33,287 nt of DNA from DATCLS01 sp035296625 (GCA_035296625.1 DATHAO010000005.1:1-33287), one strand, 5' to 3'; counted from the stretch's first letter, positions 22,784 to 31,886 are shown. Numbers and translations: made by a program. Notes: generated by a model not told the origin, from the sequence alone.

Positions 22784-23845
22784 ATGTCCGATCCCGTCAC
22801 GACCGCCACCCCACCGATCCCCGACGGGCCGGAGGGCATCGACGTCGCCGGGGTCACGGCGTGGTTCGAGGCCCACGCCCCGGGCGTCCGCCCGCCGCTG
22901 ACATTCGAGCTCGTGGCGGGCGGCCGCTCGAACCTCACCTACCGGGTCACCGACACGGCTGGCGGGGCTTGGGTGCTGCGCCGGCCGCCGCTCGGCCAGG
23001 TGCTGGCTACGGCCCACGACATGGGGCGCGAGCACCGGGTGATCGCCGCGCTCGCTGCGACGGACGTGCCGGTCCCGCCGGTCGTGGGGCTGTGCACCGA
23101 CGCCGCGGTCAGCGGGGCGCCGTTCTACGTGATGGGCTTCGTCGACGGCGTCGTGGCCCGCAACCGCGAGGCCGCCGGGTCGCTCAGCCCCGACCAGCGC
23201 CGCACGGCCGGCGAGGACCTGGCCGATGTCCTGGCCCGCATCCACGCCGTCGACCCCGAATCGGTGGGCCTCGGCGACCTGGGCCGCACCGACGGCTACG
23301 TCGAGCGCCAGCTGCGGCGCTGGTATCGCCAGTGGAACGACTCGAAGACCCGTGATCTGCCCGTCGTCGACGCGGTTCACGGCGCCCTGGCCGCCCGGGT
23401 GCCCGAGCAAGGCCCGGCCACGATCGTCCACGGCGACTACCGGCTCGACAACTGCCTGCTCGGGCCCGACGGCCGCATCGCCGCCGTGCTCGACTGGGAG
23501 CTGTGCACCCTGGGCGATCCGTTGGCCGACGTCGGCCTCCTGCTCGTCTACTGGACCGATCCCGGCGACACACGGAGCGCCCTGCCGGACTCGGCCACCC
23601 TGCTGCCCGGCTTCCCGTCGAGGACCGAGCTGATCGCCCACTACGCCGCCGCTTCGGGCCGTGACGTGAGCGACGTCGACTTCTACGTCGCGCTCGGTTA
23701 TTGGAAGCTCGCGTGCATCCTGGAGGGCGTGTACGCCCGCTACGCCGGCGGGGCGATGGGTCGAGCGGAGGGATTCGAGCTTTTCGCCACGCAGGTCGAG
23801 CTCCTGGCGCAGGCGGCGCAGGCCGCCGTCGACCGCCTCGGGTGA
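22784..23845 (+). CDS. APH-family phosphotransferase (ACAD10/11 kinase-domain-like)
   Basis: A 353-residue aminoglycoside-phosphotransferase-fold kinase. Visible motifs are VAGGRSNLTYRVTD (nucleotide loop), a following WVLRRPP strand, the catalytic loop IVHGDYRLDNCLL with Asp and Asn, and VLDWELCTLGDPLADVG for metal binding. The GRSNLTYR and DWELCTLGDPLAD sequences are those of the subfamily next to, or fused with, acyl-CoA dehydrogenases (ACAD10/11). In animals that kinase domain phosphorylates 4-hydroxyacyl-CoAs. A role in fatty-acid or hydroxy-acid catabolism is therefore likely, not antibiotic resistance, but no dehydrogenase gene is adjacent. The PAC2 gene follows on the same strand after 66 bases. 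The start appears to be leaderless. Confidence 0.87.
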   Translation: MSDPVTTATPPIPDGPEGIDVAGVTAWFEAHAPGVRPPLTFELVAGGRSNLTYRVTDTAGGAWVLRRPPLGQVLATAHDMGREHRVIAALAATDVPVPPVVGLCTDAAVSGAPFYVMGFVDGVVARNREAAGSLSPDQRRTAGEDLADVLARIHAVDPESVGLGDLGRTDGYVERQLRRWYRQWNDSKTRDLPVVDAVHGALAARVPEQGPATIVHGDYRLDNCLLGPDGRIAAVLDWELCTLGDPLADVGLLLVYWTDPGDTRSALPDSATLLPGFPSRTELIAHYAAASGRDVSDVDFYVALGYWKLACILEGVYARYAGGAMGRAEGFELFATQVELLAQAAQAAVDRLG

Positions 23846-23911
23846 CGACCCCCAACGTTGCATGACCGCCACGAGCCGCTGCCGCCCAGCGACGACCCCC
23901 GGAGCCACCTG

Positions 23912-24787
23912 ATGGCCCTCTACGAGATCATCGACCGCCCCCGCCTCGAGGAGCCCGCCCTCGTGCTGGTGCTCGAGGGCTGGATCGACGCCGGCTCGTC
24001 GGCCGCCGGCGCCGCCGAGGTGCTGACCGACCAGCTGGACACGATCACCGTGGCCCGCTTCTCGACCGACGAGCTGCTCGATTACCGGGCCCGGCGCCCG
24101 GTCGTACACCTCGTCGACGGCGTGCAGCGCGGCCTCACCTGGCCCTCGATCGAGCTGCGCGCCGCAGCCGACCTCGACGGCAAAGACATGTTGATGCTCG
24201 TGGGCGCCGAGCCCGACCGGCTCTGGCACCAGTTCGCCGAGGAGGTCACCGAGCTGGCGGTCGACTTCGGAACCCGCACGTGCATCGGGCTGGGCGCCTA
24301 TCCCGCCCCGGCCCCCCACACCCGGGCCCCGGGCGTGGCGTGCACGGCCTCGACGCCCTCGCTGGCCGACAGCGGGCTGCTGCGGGCCTCCCTCGACTTC
24401 CCGGGTGGCATCCAGGCCGCCATCGAGCAGGCGTGCGACCAGCGCGACATCGCCTCCCTGGGCCTGTGGGCGCAGGTGCCCCACTACCTCGTATCGCCGC
24501 CGTCGATGCCCTACCCGGCCGGCAGCGTCGCCCTCATCGAGGCCCTGGGACGCATCGGCGAGCTGACCCTGCCGCTCGGCGACCTGGTGACCCGGGCCGA
24601 CGCCACCCGTGCCCGGCTCGACGAGCTGATCGCCGGCAACCCCGAGCACCAGGCCATGCTGCGGCAGCTCGAGGCCGCCTACGACGAGTCGGCGGCGCCG
24701 GAACGCATGAACCCCACCGACCTGCCGACCGGCGACGAGCTGGCCGCCGAGCTCGAGAAGTTCCTGCGCGGCGAGAGCGGCGACTGA
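23912..24787 (+). CDS. PAC2 family protein (proteasome-assembly-chaperone-like)
   Basis: A 291-residue PAC2-domain protein. Typical segments are ALVLVLEGWIDAGSSAAGAA, the FSTDELLDYRARRPVV strand, LTWPSIELRAAAD, a glycine-rich LGAYPAPAPHTR and LGLWAQVPHYLVSPPSMPYP. PAC2 domains are found in archaeal and eukaryotic proteasome assembly chaperones and in many actinobacteria. In the latter the role is not settled. The C-terminal helices (ARLDELIAGNPEHQAMLRQL) are also usual. ATG at 23912 is chosen because GGAG lies 7 nt upstream and the domain begins at once (MALYEIIDRP). A TTG at 23858 would add 18 unlike residues. No proteasome genes are nearby. Confidence 0.88.
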   Translation: MALYEIIDRPRLEEPALVLVLEGWIDAGSSAAGAAEVLTDQLDTITVARFSTDELLDYRARRPVVHLVDGVQRGLTWPSIELRAAADLDGKDMLMLVGAEPDRLWHQFAEEVTELAVDFGTRTCIGLGAYPAPAPHTRAPGVACTASTPSLADSGLLRASLDFPGGIQAAIEQACDQRDIASLGLWAQVPHYLVSPPSMPYPAGSVALIEALGRIGELTLPLGDLVTRADATRARLDELIAGNPEHQAMLRQLEAAYDESAAPERMNPTDLPTGDELAAELEKFLRGESGD

Positions 24788-24795
24788 ATCCGCTC

Positions 24796-24826
24796 TTGAC
24801 CGGCGGGTCAATGGCCCGGCTACGGT
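24796..24826 (+). promoter_or_regulatory. Promoter for leaderless transcription of the LLM gene
   Basis: TTGACC at 24796-24801 and TACGGT at 24821-24826 are 19 nt apart. ATG at 24834 follows the -10 box by 7 nt, placing the transcription start at the start codon. No ribosome-binding site is seen. Confidence 0.5.
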
Positions 24827-24833
24827 CCGGGAC

Positions 24834-25844
24834 ATGAAGGTCGACGGTGGCATCGCAGGCGGACTCGACGGGGCCGCGGCCTCGGCCGCCGAACAGGAGG
24901 CACAGGGCTACGACGGGGTGTGGTCGGCCGAGACCAGCCACGACCCGTTCCTGCCGCTGCTGCTCGCAGCCCAGTCGACCACGAGGGTCGACCTGGCCAC
25001 GGGCATCGCCGTGGCCTTCGCCCGCAACCCCATGACGCTCGCCCAGACGGCGTGGGACCTGCAGACCGCCTCGCATGGCCGGTTCGTGCTCGGTCTCGGC
25101 AGCCAGATCAAGCCGCACATCACACGGCGCTTCTCGATGCCGTGGTCACACCCGGCGTCCCGCATGCGCGAGATGGTGCTCGCCATCCGGGCCATCTGGG
25201 ACTGCTGGACCGACGGCTCCAAGCTGGATTTCCGCGGCGACTTCTACACCCACACCCTGATGACGCCGTTCTTCGACCCGGGTCCGAACGCCTTCGGCCA
25301 CCCACGGGTCTTCCTGGCCGGGGTGGGCGAGAAGATGACCGAGGTGGCCGGCGAGGTGACCGACGGGTTCATCTGCCACGGCTTCACCACCGAGCGCTAC
25401 ATGCGCGAGGTGACGGTCCCGGCGCTGGAGCGCGGCCGGGCCGCCGCCGGCAGGTCCATGGACGGCTTCGAGCTGTACGGCCCGATGTTCGTGGTCACCG
25501 GCCGGGACGAGGACGAGATGGCGACGGCGGCCACGGCGGTGCGTCGCCAGATCGCGTTCTACGGGTCGACCCCCGCGTACCGCCCTGTCCTCGAGCTGCA
25601 CGGCTGGGGCGACCTGCAGGACGAGCTGAACCGACTCTCGAAGGAGGGCCGTTGGGCCGAGATGGGCGATCTCGTCGATGACGACATGCTCACCACGTTC
25701 GCCGTCGTCGCCGGCCTCGACGACGTCGCGGACCGGCTCGCCGACCGCTGGGGCGGATTGCTGCAGCGGGTCGGGTTCTACGCCCCCTACGACATCGACC
25801 GCGTGCGCTGGGGCGAGGTGATCGCCACCCTCAAGGCGGCGTGA
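24834..25844 (+). CDS. F420-type LLM (luciferase-like) oxidoreductase
   Basis: A 336-residue TIM-barrel protein of the bacterial luciferase-like monooxygenase fold. Key segments are EAQGYDGVWSAETSHDPFLP, VDLATGIAVAFARNPMTLAQ, LQTASHGRFVLGLGSQIKPH and VFLAGVGEKMTEVAGEVTDG. These match the actinobacterial group annotated as F420-dependent, resembling TIGR03617. The substrate is unknown; relatives are tied to lipid and xenobiotic redox chemistry in mycobacteria. The F420 rather than FMN preference is inferred from family resemblance. It has its own promoter and is convergent with the acyl-AMP ligase gene, separated by a terminator hairpin. Confidence 0.88.
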   Translation: MKVDGGIAGGLDGAAASAAEQEAQGYDGVWSAETSHDPFLPLLLAAQSTTRVDLATGIAVAFARNPMTLAQTAWDLQTASHGRFVLGLGSQIKPHITRRFSMPWSHPASRMREMVLAIRAIWDCWTDGSKLDFRGDFYTHTLMTPFFDPGPNAFGHPRVFLAGVGEKMTEVAGEVTDGFICHGFTTERYMREVTVPALERGRAAAGRSMDGFELYGPMFVVTGRDEDEMATAATAVRRQIAFYGSTPAYRPVLELHGWGDLQDELNRLSKEGRWAEMGDLVDDDMLTTFAVVAGLDDVADRLADRWGGLLQRVGFYAPYDIDRVRWGEVIATLKAA

Positions 25845-25845
25845 G

Positions 25846-25887
25846 CGTCGGGCGGCCGCCGCCGGCCGCCCCCCGGTCCGCCCGACG
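25846..25887. terminator. Long GC hairpin between convergent genes
   Basis: Perfect 10-bp arms CGTCGGGCGG (25846-25855) and CCGCCCGACG (25878-25887) enclose 22 mostly G/C bases that can fold further. It fills the whole 43-base gap between the stop of the LLM gene and the stop of the acyl-AMP ligase gene, so it likely serves both. Confidence 0.7.
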
Positions 25888-27540
25888 TCAGACCGTGACG
25901 AGCTGCAGCTGGCCGGCCTCGTAGCGCTGCCGGCACAGCGACCGCTGCAGCTTGCCCGAGCTGGTCTTCGGTAGCGTGCCGGCCTCGACGAGCACGATGT
26001 CCTTGGCGGGCACGCCCACGACCTCGCGCACCCGCTCGCCCACGCGGCGGCGCACGGTGTCGTGGTCGTCGGCCTTGAGCTCGGCCACCAGCACCAGCGA
26101 CTCGCGGTGCCGGTCGGTCTCGACGCCGAAGGCGATGACGTTGCCGGCCCGGATGCCCTCGATCTCGCCGACCGCCCGTTCCACGTCCTCGGGGAGGACG
26201 TTGCGGCCACCGACGATGATCACGTCCTTGATGCGGCCGCACACCACGAGCTCGCCCTCGAGCAGGTAGGCGAGGTCGCCGGTCCGCAGCCACTCGCCGT
26301 GGAACGTCTCCGCGTTCACGTCGGGCCGCCGGTAGTAGCCGGACATGACCGAGGTGCCGCGGATCTCGAGCTCGCCGACCTCGCGGTCCTGCAGGACGAT
26401 GCCGCTCTCGGGCTCGACGATGCGCAGTTCCAGACCGGGGATCGGGCGGCCGAGGCGGGCGAAGCGCCGGCTGCCCACGTCGGCGGGATCGGCCGGTGCC
26501 GCGTAGCGCTCGGTCTCGAGCACCCTCCGGTCGACGCAGTCGGTGCGCAGGCCGGAGAGCGGCTCGGGGAAGGATCCGCCGATGGCAACCTCGGCCATGC
26601 CGAACGCCGGGAACACGGCGCCGGGGCGCAGGCCGTGGCGCCGGCCCGCCTCCACGAACGCCTCGACCTGGTCGGGGTCGATCGGCTCGGCGCCGTTGAG
26701 CGCGATGCGCAGCCGCGACAGGTCGAGCTGGTCCGCCCGCTTCAACGCCCGGGTGGCGAGCACGTAGGAGAAGTTCGGGCCGGCCGTGGCCGTGCCGCCG
26801 TAGGTCGAGATCCACTCCATCCATCGCGACGGGCGGGCGGTGAAGTCCTGCGGGGCACCGAGGACGAGCGCGGTGCCCGTCGACATGGCGAGCGTCAGCA
26901 GACCGACGAGGCCCATGTCGTGGTAGAGCGGCAGCCAGGACACGAGCACGTCGTCGTCCGGCTCGAGGCGGCCGGAGCGCGCCACGCCGGCGAGGTTGGC
27001 GCACAGGGCCCGGTCGGGAAGCATCACGCCCTTCGGGTCGGAGGTCGACCCGCTCGTGAACTGCAGGATGGCGAGCCGCTCGGGGTCGTCGTCGGGCCGT
27101 ACCCAGGCGGCGGGGTCGCCGGCGGCCAGGTGAGCCATGGGGACCATGGGAGGGTCGCCCGGCTCGGGCGTGACGAACCCGGCGAGGTCGGGGTCGACGA
27201 CGACGAGGCGGACGTCGGCGCCATGGATGCGCTGGCGGGTCTGCGCCACGAACTCCTCGATCGAGGAGAGGCGCATGGGCAGCGGCAGCACCACGATGGC
27301 GGCCCCGGCCAGCCAGGTGCCCTGGATCGCCGTGACGAGCTCGCGGGTGGTGGGTGACAGCAGGGCGACGTGGTCTCCGGGGCGCACGCCGCGGGCCTGG
27401 AGGGCGGCGGCGTAGCCACGGGCCTCCTGGTGAAGCCGGCGCCAGGACACGACGTCCTCGCCCCCGCCCACGACGAAGGTGACGGGATGATCGCGTTCGG
27501 CGCCGCGCGCGATCCGGTCGATGAGGGAAGGGGAGACCAC
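25888..27540 (-). CDS. AMP-binding enzyme, fatty-acyl-AMP ligase-like
   Basis: A 550-residue adenylate-forming enzyme. Motifs are LQFTSGSTSDPKGVMLPDRA (P-loop), WLPLYHDMGLVGLL, ALNGAEPIDPDQVEAF, FPAFGMAEVAIGGSF, GELEIRG, WLRTGDLAYL, RIKDVIIVGGRNVLPEDVE and the catalytic lysine in PKTSSGKLQRSL. WLPLYHDMGLVG and the ALNGAEP helix are typical of FadD32-like fatty-acyl-AMP ligases, which activate fatty acids for polyketide or lipid assembly; a CoA-ligase role cannot be excluded. GTG at 27540 has a GGGGGAG stretch 10 nt upstream. It is divergent from the second LLM gene (126-base gap) and convergent with the first, so lipid chemistry is a plausible shared theme. No polyketide synthase is visible. 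Confidence 0.87.
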   Translation of the reverse strand: MVSPSLIDRIARGAERDHPVTFVVGGGEDVVSWRRLHQEARGYAAALQARGVRPGDHVALLSPTTRELVTAIQGTWLAGAAIVVLPLPMRLSSIEEFVAQTRQRIHGADVRLVVVDPDLAGFVTPEPGDPPMVPMAHLAAGDPAAWVRPDDDPERLAILQFTSGSTSDPKGVMLPDRALCANLAGVARSGRLEPDDDVLVSWLPLYHDMGLVGLLTLAMSTGTALVLGAPQDFTARPSRWMEWISTYGGTATAGPNFSYVLATRALKRADQLDLSRLRIALNGAEPIDPDQVEAFVEAGRRHGLRPGAVFPAFGMAEVAIGGSFPEPLSGLRTDCVDRRVLETERYAAPADPADVGSRRFARLGRPIPGLELRIVEPESGIVLQDREVGELEIRGTSVMSGYYRRPDVNAETFHGEWLRTGDLAYLLEGELVVCGRIKDVIIVGGRNVLPEDVERAVGEIEGIRAGNVIAFGVETDRHRESLVLVAELKADDHDTVRRRVGERVREVVGVPAKDIVLVEAGTLPKTSSGKLQRSLCRQRYEAGQLQLVTV

Positions 27541-27601
27541 GTCCGTCCGACTCCCCCGCGACGACCGCCGTTACACCGCGGGTCCGATCCGTTCACCGGG
27601 C

Positions 27602-27626
27602 CGTCACGGAGTGGTGACGCTAGGGT
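27602..27626. promoter_or_regulatory. Inverted repeat next to a -10-like box upstream of the second LLM gene
   Basis: Arms CGTCAC (27602-27607) and GTGACG (27614-27619) are separated by six bases, immediately followed by TAGGGT (27621-27626), a possible -10 box. A dimeric repressor could bind here and control the LLM gene, the divergent ligase gene, or both. No good -35 box is seen. Confidence 0.35.
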
Positions 27627-27666
27627 CCGGCCGGGGGCTGCCGTGACGGTCCCGGGGGTCCCACGC

Positions 27667-28929
27667 ATGAGCACTTCGGGTTCAGCCGTCCGTCCGCAGC
27701 GGTTCGGGATGTTCCTGGCACCGTTCCACCCGGTCGGCCAGAACCCGACGCTTGCGCTCGAGCGCGACCTCGAGCTGGTCGTACACCTCGACCGCCTCGG
27801 GTTTCACGAGGCGTGGATCGGCGAGCACCACTCCGCCGGCCTCGAGATAATCGCGTCGCCCGAGGTGTTCATCGCCACGGCCGCAGAGCGCACCCGGTCT
27901 ATCCGGCTCGGGACCGGCGTGTCGTCGCTGCCCTACCACCAGCCGCTCATGCTGGCCGACCGCATGGTGCTCCTCGACCACCTGACCCGGGGGCGGATCA
28001 TGCTCGGCGTGGGCCCCGGCGCCCTGCCGTCCGACGCCCACATGATGGGCATCGACATCGCCAGGCAGCGCGACATGATGGTCGAGGCGCTCGACGTCAT
28101 CCTGCGGCTGCTGCGCAGCGACGAGCCGGTGACCTGCGAGACCGACTGGTTCACGTTGCACGACGCACGGCTGCAGCTGCGGCCCTACCAGCGGCCGCAC
28201 TTCGAGGTCGCCGTGGCCGCCCAGATCTCGCCGAGCGGGCCGCGGGCGGCCGGCCGGTTCGGCTGCAGCATGCTCTCGATCGGCGCGACCAGCGCCAGCG
28301 GCTTCGACGCGCTCGGCTACCACTGGGGGGCGCTCGCCGACCAGGCCGAGGCCCACGGCCAGGCGGTCGACCGGGCGTCGTGGCGGCTCGTGGGCCCGAT
28401 GCACCTGGCCGACACGCGCGAGCAGGCCGTCGCTGACGTGGCGTTCGGCCTCGCCGACTGGGTCGACTACTTCCAGCGGGTGGCGGCCCTTCCGCTCGCG
28501 CCGGATACGACCGACCACGCCAGCCTGGTCGACGCTCTGAACGCGTCGGGCTTCGCGGTGATCGGCACGCCGGAGGACGCGATCGCCCAGATCCGCCGGC
28601 TCGAGGAGCAGTCCGGCGGGTTCGGCACGTACCTGCTGATGGCCCACGAGTGGGCCGACCGGCCCCAGACGCTGCGGTCCTACGAGCTGTTCGCCCGCAA
28701 CGTCGTCCCCGTGTTCCAGGGCTCGGCCGAAAGGGCGCTGGTCAGCCGCGAGTGGGCGGCGGAGAACCGCCCGGCGTTCATCGGCGCGGCCGGCAACGCC
28801 ATCATGACGGCGATCCAGCAGCACGCCGAGGAGGCGGCCGCCGCGGCCTCCGGCGAGAGCGGGGCGACCGGCGGCGACGGCGACGCCGAGGCACCGGCCG
28901 CCGACCCGGCGGCTCCGACCGCCGGCTGA
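27667..28929 (+). CDS. LLM-class flavin-dependent monooxygenase (limonene-monooxygenase-like)
   Basis: A 420-residue luciferase-fold protein. It has FGMFLAPFHPVGQNPTLALE, FHEAWIGEHHSAGLEIIASP, RIRLGTGVSSLPYHQPLMLA (read with SIRLGTG here), LDHLTRGRIMLGVGPGALPS and GGFGTYLLMAHEWAD. The EHHS and PYHxP segments and the length are those of FMN-dependent limonene 1,2-monooxygenase-type enzymes, which use O2 and reduced flavin from a separate reductase. The true substrate is unknown. The last 40 residues are Ala/Glu/Gly-rich and probably disordered. ATG at 27667 is chosen because the domain begins soon after; longer frames upstream carry no similarity. It is divergent from the acyl-AMP ligase and followed by leuS. 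Confidence 0.88.
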   Translation: MSTSGSAVRPQRFGMFLAPFHPVGQNPTLALERDLELVVHLDRLGFHEAWIGEHHSAGLEIIASPEVFIATAAERTRSIRLGTGVSSLPYHQPLMLADRMVLLDHLTRGRIMLGVGPGALPSDAHMMGIDIARQRDMMVEALDVILRLLRSDEPVTCETDWFTLHDARLQLRPYQRPHFEVAVAAQISPSGPRAAGRFGCSMLSIGATSASGFDALGYHWGALADQAEAHGQAVDRASWRLVGPMHLADTREQAVADVAFGLADWVDYFQRVAALPLAPDTTDHASLVDALNASGFAVIGTPEDAIAQIRRLEEQSGGFGTYLLMAHEWADRPQTLRSYELFARNVVPVFQGSAERALVSREWAAENRPAFIGAAGNAIMTAIQQHAEEAAAAASGESGATGGDGDAEAPAADPAAPTAG

Positions 28930-28999
28930 TCGCCGCGGGGCCGCGCCGGGTGGGCGGCCGCATGGCGATACCGGTACGAGGCGACGTCGACGCCGGCAG

Positions 29000-29005
29000 T
29001 ACCCT
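29000..29005 (+). promoter_or_regulatory. -10-like box ahead of leuS
   Basis: TACCCT ends 9 nt before the ATG of leuS at 29015, with no Shine-Dalgarno between, which fits leaderless initiation. No convincing -35 box is seen. Confidence 0.35.
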
Positions 29006-29014
29006 GGTCGGACT

Positions 29015-31885
29015 ATGTCCGCATCGTCGCCGACCTCCGACACGCCTGCGCATCGCTACACCTCGTACCTCGCCGGCCAGATCGAGACGGCCTGGCAGGA
29101 GCGGTGGGAGGCCGAGGGCACGTTCCAGGCGCCGAACCCCGTCGGCGAGCTGAGCGACGGCTTCGAGGCGGTCGCCGGCCGCCCGAAGATGTTCGTGATG
29201 GACATGTTCCCGTACCCGAGCGGTGCGGGGCTGCACGTGGGGCACCCGCTGGGCTACATCGGCACCGACGTCTACGCCCGGTACCACCGCATGACCGGCC
29301 GCAACGTCATGCACACGATGGGCTACGACGCGTTCGGCCTGCCCGCCGAGCAGTACGCGGTGCAGACCGGCCGGCACCCCCGCGAGACGACGAACGCCAA
29401 CATCGCCACGATGCGCCGCCAGCTGCGGCGCCTGGGCCTGGGCCACGACAGCCGCCGGTCCATCTCGTCGATCGACGAGGGCTACTACCGCTGGACCCAG
29501 TGGATCTTCCTGCAGATCTTCGAGAGCTGGTACGACACCGACGCCGACAGGGCCCGCCCCATCACCGAGCTGGTCGCCGAGCTCGACGCCGGAATCCGTT
29601 CGCCCGGCGAGGGCACGAACCCGACCGGCAAGCCGTGGGCGGAGCTGTCGCCCACCGAGCGCCGGGCCGTGGTCGACAGCCACCGGCTGGCCTACATCAG
29701 CGAGGCGCCGGTCAACTGGTGCCCAGGTCTGGGCACGGTGCTGGCCAACGAGGAGGTCACCGCCGAGGGGCGCAGCGAGCGGGGCAACTTCCCGGTGTTC
29801 CGCCGGCCGTTGCGCCAGTGGATGCTTCGCATCACCGCCTACGCCGACCGGCTGGTCCGCGACCTCGACGCCATCGACTGGCCCGAGCCGATCAAGCTGA
29901 TGCAGCGCAACTGGATCGGCCGGTCCGAGGGCGCGCGGGTGATCTTCCCCACCAAGGGCGGCGCCGGCATCGAGGTGTTCACCACCCGGCCCGACACGCT
30001 GTTCGGCGCCACCTACATGGTGCTGGCGCCCGAGCACCCGCTGGTCGACGAGCTGGTCCCCGAGGTGTGGCCGGCCGTGCTGCCCGAGCGCTGGACCGGC
30101 GGCCACGCCACCCCCGGCGAGGCCGTCGCGGAGTACCGCCGTCAGGCGAGCCGGCGCACCGACATCGAGCGCCAGGTCGAGTCGCGCGAGAAGACCGGCG
30201 TGTTCACTGGCGCGTACGCGCTGAACCCGACCACCGGCACCGAGATCCCCGTGTTCGTGGCCGACTACGTGCTGATGGGCTACGGGACCGGGGCGATCAT
30301 GGCCGTGCCCGGCCAGGACGAGCGCGACTGGGCGTTCGCCGAGGTGTTCGACCTGCCCATCATTCGGACGGTGGCCCCGCCCGACGGGTGGGAGGGCAGG
30401 GCGTACGTCGGCGAGGGCCCGGCCATCAACAGCGCCAACGACGAGGTCAGCCTCGACCGCCTCGGTGTGGCCGAGGCCAAGGCGGCCATCACCGACTGGC
30501 TCGAGGGCCGAGGCCTGGGCGAGCGCACGATCACCTACAAGCTGCGCGACTGGCTGTTCAGTCGCCAGCGCTACTGGGGCGAGCCGTTCCCCATTGTCTA
30601 CGACCCCGACGACGGCCTGCCCCGGGCCGTGCCCGACTCGATGCTGCCCGTCGTGCTGCCCGAGGTCGACGACTACTCCCCGAAGACCTTCGCCGAGGGC
30701 GACGACACCTCCGACCCCGAGCCGCCGCTGTCGCGGGCGGCCGGCTGGGTCACCGTCGAGCTCGACCTCGGCGAGGGCCCCAAGCAGTACCGGCGAGAGA
30801 CGAGCACGATGCCCAACTGGGCCGGGTCGTGCTGGTACCACCTGCGCTACATCGACCCGGTCGACGAGCACGAACTGGTCCGCCCCGAGAACGAGCGCTA
30901 CTGGATGGGGCCGCGCCACGAGGGCGACGCCGGCGGCGTCGACCTGTACGTCGGCGGGGCCGAGCACGCCGTGCTGCATCTGTTGTACGCCCGGTTCTGG
31001 CACAAGGTGCTTTACGACCTGGGCTACGTGTCGTCCTTCGAGCCGTACCGCCGGCTGTACAACCAGGGCCTGGTCCAGGCGTTCGAGTACACCGACGACC
31101 GCGGTGTCTACGTCGACGCCGCCGCCGTGGAGGAGCGCGACGGCACGTTCCTGTTCGAGGGCCGGCCGGTGAACCGCACGCTCGGTCGCATGGGCAAGAG
31201 CCGCAAAAACGCCGTGGCCCCCGACGACATGTACGCCAGCTACGGCGCCGACACGCTGCGGCTCTACGAGATGTTCACCGGTCCGCTCGACCAGAGCCGC
31301 CCGTGGGACACGAAGGCCGTGGTGGGCGTCTACCGGCTGCTCCAGCGCATCTGGCGAAACGTGATCGACGAGGACACCGGCGCGGTCACCGTCACCGACG
31401 CTGCACCGGCCGAGGACACCCGCCGTGCCCTGCACCGCACGATCGCCGCGGTGAGCGACGGCATGGAGAAGCTGCGCTTCAACACCTCCATCGCCAAGAT
31501 CACCGAGTTGAACAACCACCTGACCGCCACGTATCCGGACGGTGCGGTACCCCGCTCGGTGATCGAGCCGCTGGTGCTCATGCTGGCGCCCCTCGCCCCG
31601 CACGTGGCAGAGGAGCTGTGGTCGCGCCTGGGTCACGACGGCTCTCTCGCCCGCGCCCCGTTCCCCGAGGCCGACCCGGCGCTGCTGGTCGACGACACGC
31701 TCGAGGTGCCGGTGCAGGTCAACGGCAAGGTGCGGGCCCGCGTGAGGGTTCCGGCCGGGGCCGACCGCGCCGCCCTCGAGACCGCCGCCCGGGCCGACGC
31801 CAAGGTGGCCGACCTGCTGGCCGGGGCCACCGTCCGGAAGGTCGTTGCCGTGCCTGGACGGCTCGTCAACTTCGTCATCGGCTGA
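29015..31885 (+). CDS. leuS: Leucyl-tRNA synthetase
   Basis: A 956-residue class I synthetase that charges tRNA-Leu. The HIGH motif is HVGHPLG (H74) after MFVMDMFPYPSGAG, and the KMSKS motif is RMGKSRKN at about residues 725-732. The editing (CP1) domain lies between, with VFTTRPDTLFGATYMVLAPE and the GTGAIMAVPGQDERDWAFA segment whose Asp anchors the mischarged amino acid. The C-terminal anticodon-binding helices and the small terminal domain (EVPVQVNGKVRARVRVPAGA) are complete. The length exceeds E. coli LeuRS (860) but is usual for actinobacteria. The tRNA-Ala gene follows 43 bases after the stop. Confidence 0.98.
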   Translation: MSASSPTSDTPAHRYTSYLAGQIETAWQERWEAEGTFQAPNPVGELSDGFEAVAGRPKMFVMDMFPYPSGAGLHVGHPLGYIGTDVYARYHRMTGRNVMHTMGYDAFGLPAEQYAVQTGRHPRETTNANIATMRRQLRRLGLGHDSRRSISSIDEGYYRWTQWIFLQIFESWYDTDADRARPITELVAELDAGIRSPGEGTNPTGKPWAELSPTERRAVVDSHRLAYISEAPVNWCPGLGTVLANEEVTAEGRSERGNFPVFRRPLRQWMLRITAYADRLVRDLDAIDWPEPIKLMQRNWIGRSEGARVIFPTKGGAGIEVFTTRPDTLFGATYMVLAPEHPLVDELVPEVWPAVLPERWTGGHATPGEAVAEYRRQASRRTDIERQVESREKTGVFTGAYALNPTTGTEIPVFVADYVLMGYGTGAIMAVPGQDERDWAFAEVFDLPIIRTVAPPDGWEGRAYVGEGPAINSANDEVSLDRLGVAEAKAAITDWLEGRGLGERTITYKLRDWLFSRQRYWGEPFPIVYDPDDGLPRAVPDSMLPVVLPEVDDYSPKTFAEGDDTSDPEPPLSRAAGWVTVELDLGEGPKQYRRETSTMPNWAGSCWYHLRYIDPVDEHELVRPENERYWMGPRHEGDAGGVDLYVGGAEHAVLHLLYARFWHKVLYDLGYVSSFEPYRRLYNQGLVQAFEYTDDRGVYVDAAAVEERDGTFLFEGRPVNRTLGRMGKSRKNAVAPDDMYASYGADTLRLYEMFTGPLDQSRPWDTKAVVGVYRLLQRIWRNVIDEDTGAVTVTDAAPAEDTRRALHRTIAAVSDGMEKLRFNTSIAKITELNNHLTATYPDGAVPRSVIEPLVLMLAPLAPHVAEELWSRLGHDGSLARAPFPEADPALLVDDTLEVPVQVNGKVRARVRVPAGADRAALETAARADAKVADLLAGATVRKVVAVPGRLVNFVIG

Positions 31886-31886
31886 T

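Noticed and set aside
27602..27619. Inverted repeat CGTCAC/GTGACG as a BldD box
   Set aside because: The half-sites point in the opposite order to the BldD consensus as I know it (GTGA...TCAC), so I list it only as an unassigned palindrome.
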